In this document: one piece after another, positions 1 through 9,370 of the stretch
Layout: each line of letters opens with the position of its first letter
How positions within the stretch are numbered: position 1 is the first letter of the stretch
Source of the DNA: Novosphingobium sp. 9U
GTDB taxonomy: Bacteria > Pseudomonadota > Alphaproteobacteria > Sphingomonadales > Sphingomonadaceae
NCBI RefSeq assembly: GCF_902506425.1
Contig: NZ_LR732469.1
Span: forward strand, 2,031,285 to 2,095,284
Direction: 5' to 3'
DNA: 64,000 bases
Notes under the pieces: model-generated
The model's database searches: none
What the model was told of the DNA's origin: nothing
Seen by the model: the letters and a program-made list of their open reading frames with translations, nothing else
Program-made: the position numbers and the translations under genes

Positions 1-17
1 GCGAGCGCTGTGCCAGC

Positions 18-39
18 GTGTCTCGACTTCGCTCGACAC
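18..39. repeat. Short imperfect inverted repeat upstream of ileS
   Basis: GTGTC and GACAC arms flank a CGA-cttcg-CTCG core, giving a small hairpin. It resembles the short dispersed palindromes found between genes elsewhere in the window. Positions 1-147 hold no convincing gene; any upstream neighbour lies outside the window. Confidence 0.4.
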
Positions 40-147
40 GAACGGAGATGGGTTTACTTTGGCCGCAGCGACAGCCTGCTCTCGGATCGGCCGCCACTCC
101 AACCATAAATTGCGCCGCGCCCCGCACGCCGCTAAGGCGCGTCGGTC

Positions 148-3009
148 ATGACCCAAGAGCGCGATTACCGATCCACCGTCTTCCTGCCCAAGACGGACTT
201 CCCGATGAAAGCCGGCCTTCCGCAGAAGGAACCGGCGATTCTGGCGCGCTGGCATGAACAGGACCTCTACGCCAAGACCCGCCAAGCCCGCGCCGGGGCC
301 GAGAAGTTCATCCTCCACGACGGCCCGCCGTATGCGAACGGCGACATGCACATCGGGCATGCGCTGAACCACATCCTCAAGGACATGGTGGTGCGCACCC
401 AGACTTTGCTGGGCAAGGACGCGCCCTACGTGCCCGGCTGGGACTGTCACGGCCTGCCGATCGAGTGGAAGGTCGAGGAGCAGTACCGCAAGAAGAAGCT
501 CGACAAGGACCAGGTCGACCGGGTCGAGTTCCGCGCCGAATGCCGCGCCTATGCCGCCGAGTGGGTCAACGTCCAGCGCGAGCAGTTGAAGCGCCTCGGC
601 ATCAACGGCGATTGGGACAAGCCCTACCTGACGATGGACCCGCAGGCCGAGGGCACGATCGTCGCCGAACTGCTAAAGTTCGCCGAGAGCGGCCAACTCT
701 ATCGCGGCGCCAAGCCGGTGATGTGGTCTCCGGTCGAGAAAACCGCCTTGGCCGAGGCCGAGGTCGAGTACGAGGACATCGTCTCGACCCAGATCGACGT
801 GGCGTTCGAGATCATCGAGAGCCCGGTGCCGGAGCTGGTCGGCGCACATGCGGTGATCTGGACTACGACGCCCTGGACGATTCCGGTGAACCAGGCGCTC
901 GCGTATGGGCCTGGCGTGGATTACGCGTTGACCGTGTTGCGGGATCATGACGGCCAGGTTCTAGGCCGATACCTAGTCGCCACCGATCTCGTTTCCGGAT
1001 TCCAGCGTCGCGCTGACGCGATCTTGCGCGGACAGGCGAGTTCTGAATTCCGCGGCGTGTGGAGCGTCGATAGCTTCCATCATGGCTCCGACCTCGCCGG
1101 CACGCTCGTCCGCCACCCGATGCACCACCTCAGCGGGTTCTTCGCCGAGCCGCGGCCGATGCTGCCCGGCGACTTCGTCACCACCGACAGCGGCACCGGC
1201 CTCGTCCACATGGCGCCCGACCATGGCGAGGACGACTTCGACTTGTGCAAGGCGCACGGCATCGGCCCCAAGTTCGTCGTCGAGGCGGACGGCAAATATC
1301 GCGCCGACTGGCCCTGGCTCGGCGGCCAGGGCTCGGTCATCAACCCCAAGTTCAACGCGCCCGACGGGCCGATCTGCTCCGCGCTTGCCGAGGCGGGCGG
1401 GCTGCTGGCGGCATCGGCGGACTACAAGCATTCGTACCCGCACTCGTGGCGCTCGAAGGCCAAGGTGATCTACCGCTGCACGCCGCAATGGTTCGTGCCG
1501 ATGGATCGCCCGGTCGATCGCCAGGCGCCGCTCTGCGCCGCCGAGGCCGAGATCCGCAGCGAACAAGGAGCAGGCGAGACTCTGCGCCAAACCGCGCTGC
1601 AAGCCATCGCCGACACGCGCTTCGTCCCCGAGAAGGGCCGCAACCGCATCGGCGCCATGGTCGAGGGCCGGCCCGACTGGGTGCTCAGCCGCCAACGCGC
1701 CTGGGGCGTGCCGATCACGCTGTTCGTGGACCGCAAGTCGGGCGACTACCTCGTCGATCCCGAGGTCAACGCCCGCATCATCGCCGCGGTCAAGCAGGAC
1801 GGCGTCGATGCTTGGAGCGATGCGCGCGCGCAGGAGTACCTCGGCAACGCGTATAACGCCGACGATTACGAGCGCGTCACCGACATTCTCGACGTCTGGT
1901 TCGACTCCGGCTCCACCCACGCCTTCGTGCTCGAAAGCGGCCGCTGGCCCGAGCTGTCGTGGCCGGCCGACCTCTACCTCGAAGGCTCCGACCAGCACCG
2001 CGGCTGGTTCCAGTCCTCGCTGCTAGAAGCTTGCGCCACCCGGGGCCGGGCGCCCTACAACGCAGTCCTGACCCACGGCTTCACCATGGATGCCAAGGGC
2101 CTCAAGATGTCGAAGTCGCTGGGCAACACAGTCAGCCCGCTGAAGGTCATGGAGACCAACGGCGCCGACATCATCCGCCTCTGGGCGCTCAGCGTCGACT
2201 ATACCGAGGACCACCGCATCGGCGACGAGATCCTCAAGGGCGTCGCCGACCAGTACCGCAAGCTGCGCAACACTTTCCGCTACATGCTGGGCGCGCTCGC
2301 CGACTACGACGCCGCCGAGGCACTGCCGGTCGAACAGATGCCCGAGCTGGAGCGCTACGTGCTGGCGCTGCTGGGGCGACTGGACGCGACGCTGAAAGCA
2401 GCGGTCGCCGACTTCGACTTCAACGCCTACGTCCGCGCGCTGATCGACTTCTGCAACGAGGACCTGTCGGCGTTCTTCTTCGATATCCGCAAGGACAGCC
2501 TCTACTGCGATGCCGCCACGGACCCGAAGCGCCGCGCTTACCGCACGGTGCTCGACACGCTGTTCCAGGCGCTGATCCGCTACGCCGCGCCGGTGCTGGT
2601 CTTCACCGCCGAGGAAGTGTGGCAGAGCCGCTACCCCGGCGCCGACAGCGTCCACTTGCTCGAATGGCCCGAAATTCCGGGTGCAGATGCCGACCTCGCC
2701 CGCTGGGAGAGCCTGCGCGCCCTGCGCCAGCAGGTCACCGAAGCGATCGAGCCGCTGCGCCGCGAGAAGATCGTCGGCTCCAGCCTCGCCGCCGAAGTCA
2801 CCGTGCCCGAGAGCGCCCCTCATGCCGATCTGGCCGAGCTGTTCATCACCGCGCAAGTCTCGCGCAGCCAAGGCGAGGCCGTGGCGGTCGCGCCCACCGA
2901 GATGAACAAATGCGGCCGTTGCTGGCGCCATCTCCCTGAGGTTCAGGACGATGGCGCCCTCTGCGCCCGCTGCGACGATGTCGTGAGCACGCTGGAACCT
3001 GCCGCATGA
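148..3009 (+). CDS. ileS: Isoleucyl-tRNA synthetase
   Basis: A 953-aa class I aminoacyl-tRNA synthetase that charges tRNA-Ile in the cytoplasm and edits mischarged valine. Visible signatures are the HIGH-type motif in GDMHIGHALNH near residue 65, the long CP1 editing region, KMSKS (in GLKMSKSLGN) near residue 655, and a C-terminal zinc finger with paired cysteines (MNKCGRCWRH and CARCDD). Length fits the bacterial zinc-containing type. The ATG at 148 gives the usual short N-terminus before the PMKAGLPQKEP block. The stop overlaps lspA by four bases (ATGA), so the two are translationally coupled, a common proteobacterial ileS-lspA arrangement. Confidence 0.98.
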   Translation: MTQERDYRSTVFLPKTDFPMKAGLPQKEPAILARWHEQDLYAKTRQARAGAEKFILHDGPPYANGDMHIGHALNHILKDMVVRTQTLLGKDAPYVPGWDCHGLPIEWKVEEQYRKKKLDKDQVDRVEFRAECRAYAAEWVNVQREQLKRLGINGDWDKPYLTMDPQAEGTIVAELLKFAESGQLYRGAKPVMWSPVEKTALAEAEVEYEDIVSTQIDVAFEIIESPVPELVGAHAVIWTTTPWTIPVNQALAYGPGVDYALTVLRDHDGQVLGRYLVATDLVSGFQRRADAILRGQASSEFRGVWSVDSFHHGSDLAGTLVRHPMHHLSGFFAEPRPMLPGDFVTTDSGTGLVHMAPDHGEDDFDLCKAHGIGPKFVVEADGKYRADWPWLGGQGSVINPKFNAPDGPICSALAEAGGLLAASADYKHSYPHSWRSKAKVIYRCTPQWFVPMDRPVDRQAPLCAAEAEIRSEQGAGETLRQTALQAIADTRFVPEKGRNRIGAMVEGRPDWVLSRQRAWGVPITLFVDRKSGDYLVDPEVNARIIAAVKQDGVDAWSDARAQEYLGNAYNADDYERVTDILDVWFDSGSTHAFVLESGRWPELSWPADLYLEGSDQHRGWFQSSLLEACATRGRAPYNAVLTHGFTMDAKGLKMSKSLGNTVSPLKVMETNGADIIRLWALSVDYTEDHRIGDEILKGVADQYRKLRNTFRYMLGALADYDAAEALPVEQMPELERYVLALLGRLDATLKAAVADFDFNAYVRALIDFCNEDLSAFFFDIRKDSLYCDAATDPKRRAYRTVLDTLFQALIRYAAPVLVFTAEEVWQSRYPGADSVHLLEWPEIPGADADLARWESLRALRQQVTEAIEPLRREKIVGSSLAAEVTVPESAPHADLAELFITAQVSRSQGEAVAVAPTEMNKCGRCWRHLPEVQDDGALCARCDDVVSTLEPAA

Positions 3010-3548
3010 CCGTCGACGACAAACGCGCCTGGCGCAACCGCGCGATCGGCCTCGTGCTGGCGTTGGCGGTGTTCGCGATCGACCAGGGCATCAAGATCTG
3101 GGTCGACAAGGGCCTGAACCTCTACAACGTGCGCGTTGTGGAGGTGCTGCCCTTCTTCGATTTCCGCTGGACCGAGAACTACGGCATCTCGCTGGGCCTG
3201 CTCACCGCAGGGTCGGTGGAAATGCGATTCCTGCTGATCGCGGCGACAGCGGCAATCGCGCTGTTCGTCACCGTGTGGATGCTGCGCGAGCGCCTGCTGG
3301 CCGACGTGCTGCCGCTCGCGCTGGTACTTGGCGGCGCGGCCGGCAACATCCGCGACCGGCACGAGCACGGCTTCGTGATCGACTATGCCGACTTGCACTT
3401 CGGCGAGATCCGGCCGTTCCTGATCTTCAATTTCGCCGACGCCGCCATCACCATCGGCGTCCTGATAATCCTTGCCCGCTCCCTGCTTTCGCGCGAAAAG
3501 CCCGAGCATGTAGCGCAGGCCGAGCCCGCCTCCGGAGAGTTGAACTGA
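3006..3548 (+). CDS. lspA: Lipoprotein signal peptidase (signal peptidase II)
   Basis: A 180-aa inner-membrane aspartyl protease that removes signal peptides from prolipoproteins after diacylglyceryl transfer. Four hydrophobic segments are evident. The two catalytic aspartates lie in the conserved blocks GNIRDR and FNFADAA, and NYGISLGLL matches the family NxGxxxG-type block. It overlaps ileS by four bases, and its stop overlaps the start of the downstream lipoprotein by one base, so the three genes form a compact operon. The peptidase is encoded directly before one of its likely substrates. Confidence 0.96.
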   Translation: MTVDDKRAWRNRAIGLVLALAVFAIDQGIKIWVDKGLNLYNVRVVEVLPFFDFRWTENYGISLGLLTAGSVEMRFLLIAATAAIALFVTVWMLRERLLADVLPLALVLGGAAGNIRDRHEHGFVIDYADLHFGEIRPFLIFNFADAAITIGVLIILARSLLSREKPEHVAQAEPASGELN

Positions 3549-3958
3549 TGAAGACCGTCTCGAAACTGGCCCTGGTTGTGCTGGGCGCAACTGCGCTCTC
3601 GGGCTGCGGCAGCACCGGCCTGTTCAACCGCGACCGTCCGGACGAGTTCGCGGTGCAGCGCCAGTCACCGCTGGTGGTCCCGCCCGACTTCGCGCTCAAG
3701 CCGCCGCAGCAGGGCGTGCCCCGCCCGACCGACGAGACGCTGCAGGGACAGACGCTCGACGCGCTGTTCGGCGGCCCCTCCGCGCGCAGCGACGTCGAGA
3801 CAAGTGCGCTCGGTCTTGCCGGCACGTCCGATCCGTCGATCCGCTCGACCGTCGGCGACAACGGCACGCACACCGTAGCCAAGGGCCGCGTGACCCAGCA
3901 GATCCTCGCCGCACCCGAAGGCGACGGCCAGAGCGCGCAGGCCGCTGTCGGGGCGTAA
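3548..3958 (+). CDS. DUF3035-type outer-membrane lipoprotein
   Basis: A 136-aa protein that starts at an ATG sharing one base with the lspA stop. A lipoprotein signal peptide ends in ALSGC, with the lipidated cysteine at residue 20. After it come RPDEFAVQRQSPLVVPPDF and LKPP, the hallmark of the DUF3035 family. That family sits after lspA in many alphaproteobacteria and has been linked to the BAM complex (BamF-type subunits). The rest is low-complexity and polar. A role in beta-barrel assembly is inference from family and position. Confidence 0.85.
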   Translation: MKTVSKLALVVLGATALSGCGSTGLFNRDRPDEFAVQRQSPLVVPPDFALKPPQQGVPRPTDETLQGQTLDALFGGPSARSDVETSALGLAGTSDPSIRSTVGDNGTHTVAKGRVTQQILAAPEGDGQSAQAAVGA

Positions 3959-3987
3959 GCCCGATCGAAACGGCTTGAGGCACGGTT

Positions 3988-4152
3988 GCCCTCTCCCCGG
4001 ACGGGGAGAGGATACGCAGGCTTGGCTCGTAGAGCCTAGACGAAGTTGGAGAGGGTTTGTGCCCTCTCGTGCGTCGGAAACCCCTCTCCGAGCTACGCTA
4101 GCTCTTAGCGGAGCAAGCTTCGCTATCCTCTCCCCTTAAGGGGAGAGGGCAA
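3988..4152. repeat. Composite palindromic intergenic repeat
   Basis: Two perfect or near-perfect hairpins, CTCTCCCCGG-acggggagag at 3991-4010 and CCTCTCCCC-ttaa-GGGGAGAGG at 4127-4148, bracket a segment with its own inverted arms (GGAGAGGGTTT / AAACCCCTCTCC). Related palindromes recur at 6751-6910, 17680-17790, 54837-54864 and 60386-60405. It lies between convergent genes and could act as a bidirectional transcription barrier. It fills almost the whole gap, and I see no gene in it. Confidence 0.8.
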
Positions 4153-4175
4153 GTGACGTCGACTAAGGCTCGGCC

Positions 4176-5507
4176 TCACTCGTCCCCGGCAACTCCGTCG
4201 CCATCGTCGTCGCCGCGTTCGCTCGACACCAGCAGCTTGTCGATGCGCAGGCCGTCCATGTCGACCACCTCGAACCGCCAGCCCTGCTCGATGAAGTGCT
4301 CGCCCTCGGTCGGCACTTGCTTGAGCACGGCAAGCACATAGCCCGCCGCCGTCGCGAACTCGCGGTCCTCCGGCAGCTCCAGACCGAGCCGATCCGCCAG
4401 AGTATCCGCCGGCATCGCGCCCGAGATCAGCAGCGAGCCGTCCTCGCGCTCGACCAGCATCGGGTGGTCGCCCTCGTCCTGGTGGCTGACGAAATCGCCC
4501 GCGATCGCCGCCAGCACGTCGCTCGGCGTCACCAGGCCTTCCAGGTGGCCGTATTCGTCGCGCACCATCGCCATCGGCACTTCGGCGCGCTGGAGCACCT
4601 TCAGCGCATCCATGGCGTCGATCTGGTCTGGGATGACCTCGGCGCGGCGCATCATGCCGGCGATGTCGGCAGGGCGCCCCTCGACGATGGCGGCGAGCAC
4701 CTCGCGCACCCGCAGCACACCCACGACATTGTCCGGCGAGCCTTCCGCCACCGGCAGCAGCGCGTGCGGCGTGTCGGCGATGCGGGCGAGCAACTGCTCC
4801 TGCGTGGCGGCGGCGTCGATCCAGTGCACTTCGGGCCGGGGCGTCATCAGCTCGCGGATCGGGCGGTCGGCAAGGCGCATGACGCCGGCCATCATCGCCC
4901 GCTCGCCCTCCTCGATCACGCCGGTGCGCGTGGCCTCGGCGAAGATCATGTGCAGTTCCTCGGCCGTCAGCTGGTCCTCGCCGCCGCGGCGTACCGAGAG
5001 CAGCCGCAGGATCAGCGCGGACGAGCGATCGAGCAGCCAGACGAACGGGCCCATCACGCGCGCCAGCAACGCCATAGGCAGTGCCATCAACAGCGCGACC
5101 GGCTCGGCGGTGCGCAGCGCCAGCTGCTTGGGCACGAGCTCACCGACGACGACGCTGGCGTAAGTGGTGGCGATGATCACCAACGTGAAGCCGGCCTCGG
5201 GGCCATACCGCGCCGGCAGACCCAGCGCCACGAGCCGCTCACCCACCGGACCACCCAGGCTGGAGCCCGAGTAGGCGCCCGCGACGATGCCGATCAGGGT
5301 GATGCCGATCTGCACGGTGGAGAGGAACCGGCCGGGATCCTCCGCCAGCGACATGGCGGTGGCGGCCGCCTTGCTCCCCTTGTCGGCGGCAGCGCGCAGA
5401 CGGGCCGGCTTGGCCGAGACGATCGCCAGCTCGGACATGGAGAAAAGGCCGTTCACCAGGATCAGTGCGGCGATGATGAGGAGATCGGTCCAGGGGAAGG
5501 GCGTCAC
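4176..5507 (-). CDS. CNNM/CorC-type (DUF21-CBS) membrane protein
   Basis: A 443-aa protein of the hemolysin C/CorC/CNNM family, implicated in Mg2+/Co2+ export or homeostasis. The N-terminal DUF21 domain (about residues 1-190) has hydrophobic helices and the conserved NGLFSMSELAIVS block. A pair of CBS domains follows (about 205-340), with PRPEVHWID and a DEYGHLEGLVTPSDVL segment. The C-terminus is the CorC_HlyC transporter-associated domain. Translation begins at GTG (5507). It converges with the lspA operon across the composite repeat. Ion specificity cannot be read from the sequence. Confidence 0.92.
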   Translation of the reverse strand: MTPFPWTDLLIIAALILVNGLFSMSELAIVSAKPARLRAAADKGSKAAATAMSLAEDPGRFLSTVQIGITLIGIVAGAYSGSSLGGPVGERLVALGLPARYGPEAGFTLVIIATTYASVVVGELVPKQLALRTAEPVALLMALPMALLARVMGPFVWLLDRSSALILRLLSVRRGGEDQLTAEELHMIFAEATRTGVIEEGERAMMAGVMRLADRPIRELMTPRPEVHWIDAAATQEQLLARIADTPHALLPVAEGSPDNVVGVLRVREVLAAIVEGRPADIAGMMRRAEVIPDQIDAMDALKVLQRAEVPMAMVRDEYGHLEGLVTPSDVLAAIAGDFVSHQDEGDHPMLVEREDGSLLISGAMPADTLADRLGLELPEDREFATAAGYVLAVLKQVPTEGEHFIEQGWRFEVVDMDGLRIDKLLVSSERGDDDGDGVAGDE

Positions 5508-5617
5508 AATGATCTCGCGCTAGCAGACAATAGCCGCGGCGCGAAGCGCGCTGGTGGCTCATGCGGAACAGAAAGCCCGGCAATCCGTTCCGCGCCTATC
5601 GTCCAGACGGCGTTAAC

Positions 5618-5631
5618 GTGCACAATTGCAC
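5618..5631. promoter_or_regulatory. Inverted repeat upstream of the OmpA-family gene
   Basis: GTGCA-CAAT-TGCAC, a 5-bp-arm inverted repeat next to a GTTAAC hexamer at 5612-5617, lies about 40 bases before the start codon of the OmpA-family lipoprotein. It could be an operator or a 5'-UTR hairpin; no regulator is implied by the sequence. Confidence 0.3.
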
Positions 5632-5672
5632 GGACCGAGGCGCACGCCGAAGATAAGGAAAGGGCCTGAACC

Positions 5673-6347
5673 ATGAAGACTACCCGCCTGCTCACCTCCG
5701 CCGCCGCGGTACTCTCCCTCATCACCGTTTCTGCCTGCGTCACCGACCCCAACACCGGCGAGCGAAAAGTTTCGCGTACCGCCATCGGCGGTGTCGGCGG
5801 CGCTGGCCTGGGTTACCTGCTGGGCAGCGTGATCGGCGGCAAGACCGCGCGCATCCTGGGCGCCGGCATCGGCGGCGTCGCCGGTGGCGCCATCGGCTAC
5901 CAGAAGGACAAGCAGATCCGCGAGCTGCGCGAATCCACCGCCGGCTCGGGCATCGACGTGTCCGACAATGGCGATGGCATCCTGCTCAACCTGCCTGACG
6001 TTACCTTTGCGGTCGATTCGACGGAGATCAGCCCCGCATTTCAGGCTTCGCTCGACAAGGTTGCGCAGAGCATGGTGCAGTATCCGGACAGCCTGATCGA
6101 CGTTTACGGCCACACCGATTCGACCGGATCGGACGCCTACAACCTCGACTTGTCGAAGCGCCGCGCCGATGCGGTCGCCCGCTACCTGATCAGCCGCGGC
6201 GTCTCCTCCGCGCGCATCCAAACGCAGGGCATGGGCGAAAGCTATCGAGTCGCCGACAACGCCACCGCTGAGGGCCGCGCCAAGAACCGCCGCGTGGAAG
6301 TGAAGATCACGCCGGTGAGCCAGGACGACGTCCAGCGGGCGCGGTAA
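5673..6347 (+). CDS. OmpA-family peptidoglycan-binding lipoprotein with glycine zipper
   Basis: A 224-aa envelope protein. The signal peptide ends in a lipobox (VSAC, Cys22), so it is probably anchored in the outer membrane. Residues about 40-85 are a glycine-zipper stretch (GGVGGAGLGYLLG, GAGIGGVAGGAIG). The C-terminal OmpA domain (about 110-220) carries VYGHTDSTGSDAYN and LSKRRADAV, and the NRRVEVKI end typical of peptidoglycan (diaminopimelate) binding. This is the YiaD/Pal-like layout. The ATG at 5673 has a purine-rich ribosome binding site (AAGGAAAGG) upstream. Confidence 0.93.
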   Translation: MKTTRLLTSAAAVLSLITVSACVTDPNTGERKVSRTAIGGVGGAGLGYLLGSVIGGKTARILGAGIGGVAGGAIGYQKDKQIRELRESTAGSGIDVSDNGDGILLNLPDVTFAVDSTEISPAFQASLDKVAQSMVQYPDSLIDVYGHTDSTGSDAYNLDLSKRRADAVARYLISRGVSSARIQTQGMGESYRVADNATAEGRAKNRRVEVKITPVSQDDVQRAR

Positions 6348-6387
6348 GAGGCGCCATCAGCCCGGGCCGGCACACGTCGACCCGGGC

Positions 6388-6416
6388 TTGACATTTAGAA
6401 CCATTTAGGTTACATG
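6388..6416 (+). promoter_or_regulatory. Strong sigma70-like promoter for a candidate RNA gene
   Basis: A perfect -35 box TTGACA (6388-6393) is followed by a 17-base spacer and a -10-like TACATG (6411-6416). Predicted transcription starts near 6423. The spacer contains a small inverted repeat (AACC-N5-GGTT). The promoter begins 40 bases after the OmpA-family stop and points into a region without a recognisable protein, at the edge of a set of nested complementary segments. Confidence 0.65.
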
Positions 6417-6420
6417 CCGC

Positions 6421-6720
6421 AGCAGCTTGAGCAGACTTCGGTCTGCGCCAGCATCACGGCGGGTGCGGAAGCGGCAGAGACGTTTGCCTCACCAGACCCC
6501 GCGCCAGCGGTCGGCCGTTCCGACGGGAACACCACCAATTTGCGAAGCCAAGCAGTCCGGCGGTCAGCTGCGAGCCCTAGCCGCCGGCGCTTCGCGAACC
6601 CAGGGCCGAGTTCGGCGTGCTCAGTTTCCTCCGCCGGCCGTTCGCAAGATGGAACCTCAGCCAAGCCTGTCGTGTCAGGCACCTCGCCGGCCGCAGCGCC
6701 GTGACTTCAATTCTGGCGTT
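6421..6720 (+). ncRNA. Candidate structured RNA of about 300 nt, family unknown
   Basis: Directly downstream of the promoter lies a GCAGAC-UUCG-GUCUGC hairpin (6431-6446). Three nested long-range complementary blocks follow: CGCCAG 6446-6451 with CUGGCG 6713-6718, CACGGCG 6455-6461 with CGCCGUG 6697-6703, and GCGG 6465-6468 with CCGC 6691-6694. Inside are further hairpins: CCGGCGG/CCGCCGG around 6550-6590, GCGAAC/GUUCGC around 6595-6645, and GCCUG-ucgugu-CAGGC at 6665-6680. Such ordered nesting suggests a compact multi-branched RNA. I could not match it to RNase P RNA, tmRNA, 6S or SRP RNA. The terminator is unclear, and high GC raises the chance of fortuitous pairing. The 3' end is approximate. 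Confidence 0.5.
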
Positions 6721-6750
6721 ATCCCGTGCTCGCCGGCGGGCGCAGGCGCT

Positions 6751-6910
6751 TGTCCTCCCCGGATCGGGGAGGGGGACCGCCAGCGTAGCTGGTGGTGGTG
6801 GGGACTCGCGTACTCAAGCTGCGCTTGCCGGAACCCGCCGCGAACCTAGCGTCATGCCGAGAGTCCCCTCCACCACCTGCGGTGGTCCCCCTCCCCGTGC
6901 CGGGGAGGAC
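6751..6910. repeat. Long imperfect inverted repeat element
   Basis: Left arm CCTCCCC-ggat-cGGGGAGGGGGACCgcc and right arm ggtGGTCCCCCTCCCC-gtgcc-GGGGAGG face each other across about 90 bases, with further arm matches (GGTGGTGGGGACTC / GAGTCCCCTCCACCACC). The whole element can fold into one long hairpin. It belongs to the same palindrome group as the elements near 4.1, 17.7, 54.8 and 60.4 kb. No gene is seen between 6720 and 6949. Confidence 0.75.
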
Positions 6911-6949
6911 AGCAGCACGCAACCTAGCGCCAGCAGCTGAACTCAAACA

Positions 6950-7744
6950 TTAAACCGACATCCGCCGCGCCCGCTCGGCCAGCCGCGCCACCGCGGCCTC
7001 GTGCATGGCCGGCGAACTCACCAGGACCCCGAATGCACGCGGATCGCGCTTGTTGTAGTTGAGCGGGTTACCAAAGGCATCGGTCACCGCCGCCCCCGCC
7101 TCGCGGGCGATCAGTCCGGCGGCGGCGATGTCCCATTCGAAACCCCACCGCAGCGTGGCGACAAGGTCCGCCTCGTCGGCTGCGACCATGGCGATGCGCA
7201 GCGCGATCGAGTTGGGCTGCTCCACCGTCACGAGGTCGGCATCTTCCTTCATCACCGCGTTCGCCGGCACTCGCGCACCCGGCAGGTCGACTCGCGTCGT
7301 CGCCACAAGCCGCTCGCCGTTGCGCCAGGCGCCCTGCCCTGCTTCTGCATGCCACAGCTCGCCACCGTCCTCGCGCCTGCGCACGGGGGCGTAGAGGCAC
7401 CCGAGCAAGGGGCGCCCCGCACTCACCAGCGCAACCGAGATCGCCCATCCGCGGCGGCCCCGCACGAAGTCGCGCGTGCCGTCGATCGGATCGACCAGCC
7501 AGATCAGCGATCCTGCGAGGCGCGCGGGATCGTCCGCGGTCTCCTCCGACAGCCATCCGGCGGAGGGCAACAGCGCCTTCAACTCGCGCTTGAGAAAGGT
7601 GTCGACCGCCAGGTCCGCGGCGGAAACCGGGCTGGTGTCGAGCTTGTCCCAGACCTCGCAGGCGTGGCCGTCGCCCGGCCACGCATCGAGCGCGATGCGC
7701 CCGGCTTCGCGCACGATCGCCTCCAGGCGCGCCCTATCGATCAT
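6950..7744 (-). CDS. cysQ: Inositol monophosphatase-family 3'(2'),5'-bisphosphate nucleotidase, CysQ-like
   Basis: A 264-aa metal-dependent phosphatase. It carries the family metal site: SEETADD near residue 65, [12 protein letters not shown] near residue 82, and the C-terminal [14 protein letters not shown] block. [12 protein letters not shown] followed by short loops favours the CysQ branch (PAP to AMP, relieving sulfate-assimilation by-product build-up) over inositol monophosphatase SuhB, but the two cannot be separated with certainty by eye. The ATG at 7744 gives a normal N-terminus. It is divergent from sucC. Confidence 0.85.
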   Translation of the reverse strand: MIDRARLEAIVREAGRIALDAWPGDGHACEVWDKLDTSPVSAADLAVDTFLKRELKALLPSAGWLSEETADDPARLAGSLIWLVDPIDGTRDFVRGRRGWAISVALVSAGRPLLGCLYAPVRRREDGGELWHAEAGQGAWRNGERLVATTRVDLPGARVPANAVMKEDADLVTVEQPNSIALRIAMVAADEADLVATLRWGFEWDIAAAGLIAREAGAAVTDAFGNPLNYNKRDPRAFGVLVSSPAMHEAAVARLAERARRMSV

Positions 7745-7932
7745 GGGGGTCGATCATTGCCGGGCGATTATCGAGTTGCGTTTTGCGAAAACCACACTGT
7801 CCTAATCGGGAGGAGAGCAGCCCTTTTCAAGCGCGGCGGATGCCCTTATGCGGCATTGCACAAAGTTCCTCCCCTGCGCGCCCGCAGACTCGTGCCTGCC
7901 AGCCGCGCAACGCAAGCGAAAAGGCGACTTCG

Positions 7933-9132
<1,200 letters not shown>

Positions 9133-9158
9133 TCCGCTTTCCTTTTCGCTGAACAAGA

Positions 9159-9193
9159 GGGGCTCGCCGGCAACGGCGGGCCCTTTTCGTTTC
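9159..9193 (+). terminator. Intrinsic terminator after sucC
   Basis: A hairpin GGG-TCGCCG-gcaa-CGGCG-GCCC is followed by CCCTTTTCGTTT, 27 bases after the sucC stop. It separates sucC from etfBA. Confidence 0.85.
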
Positions 9194-9320
9194 TGGGGCG
9201 TCGTTATGCTCCTCTCCCCGTCGAGGCGAGGAAGGAAGGCGCTGCCTTGAAAGGCCGATGACCCGTAGGCAGGGGTTGACGCAAGCGCGAAGGGACGCAA
9301 TGGCATCCTCCGCGTACCAG

Positions 9321-9338
9321 TTTAATCGCGCGACTAAA
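9321..9338. promoter_or_regulatory. 18-bp near-perfect palindrome upstream of etfB
   Basis: TTTAATCGCGCGACTAAA is self-complementary except for one base pair and lies 32 bases before the etfB start codon. Size and placement are those of a dimeric repressor operator. Etf genes are often controlled by fatty-acid-responsive TetR-type regulators, but no regulator is encoded nearby. Confidence 0.45.
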
Positions 9339-9370
9339 TCCGAGCCGCGCCGCAGAGAGGACCGTAACGC

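Noticed and set aside
973..1998. 341-aa minus-strand frame within ileS
   Set aside because: It is antisense to strongly conserved ileS domains and is a typical GC-rich shadow frame.
6414..6704. 96-aa plus-strand frame and 90-aa minus-strand frame over the candidate RNA
   Set aside because: Both are low-complexity Ser/Arg/Ala-rich, lack a good ribosome binding site, and mirror each other as GC-rich shadows. The nested RNA pairing explains the region better.
6421..6720. Permuted (two-piece) tmRNA of the alphaproteobacterial type, RNase P RNA, 6S or SRP RNA
   Set aside because: No ANDN-type tag with stop codon, no T-arm with CCA, no GAGGAAAGUCCGGG-type P4 region and no SRP loop sequence were found on either strand; a partial resemblance around 6530-6560 is too short.
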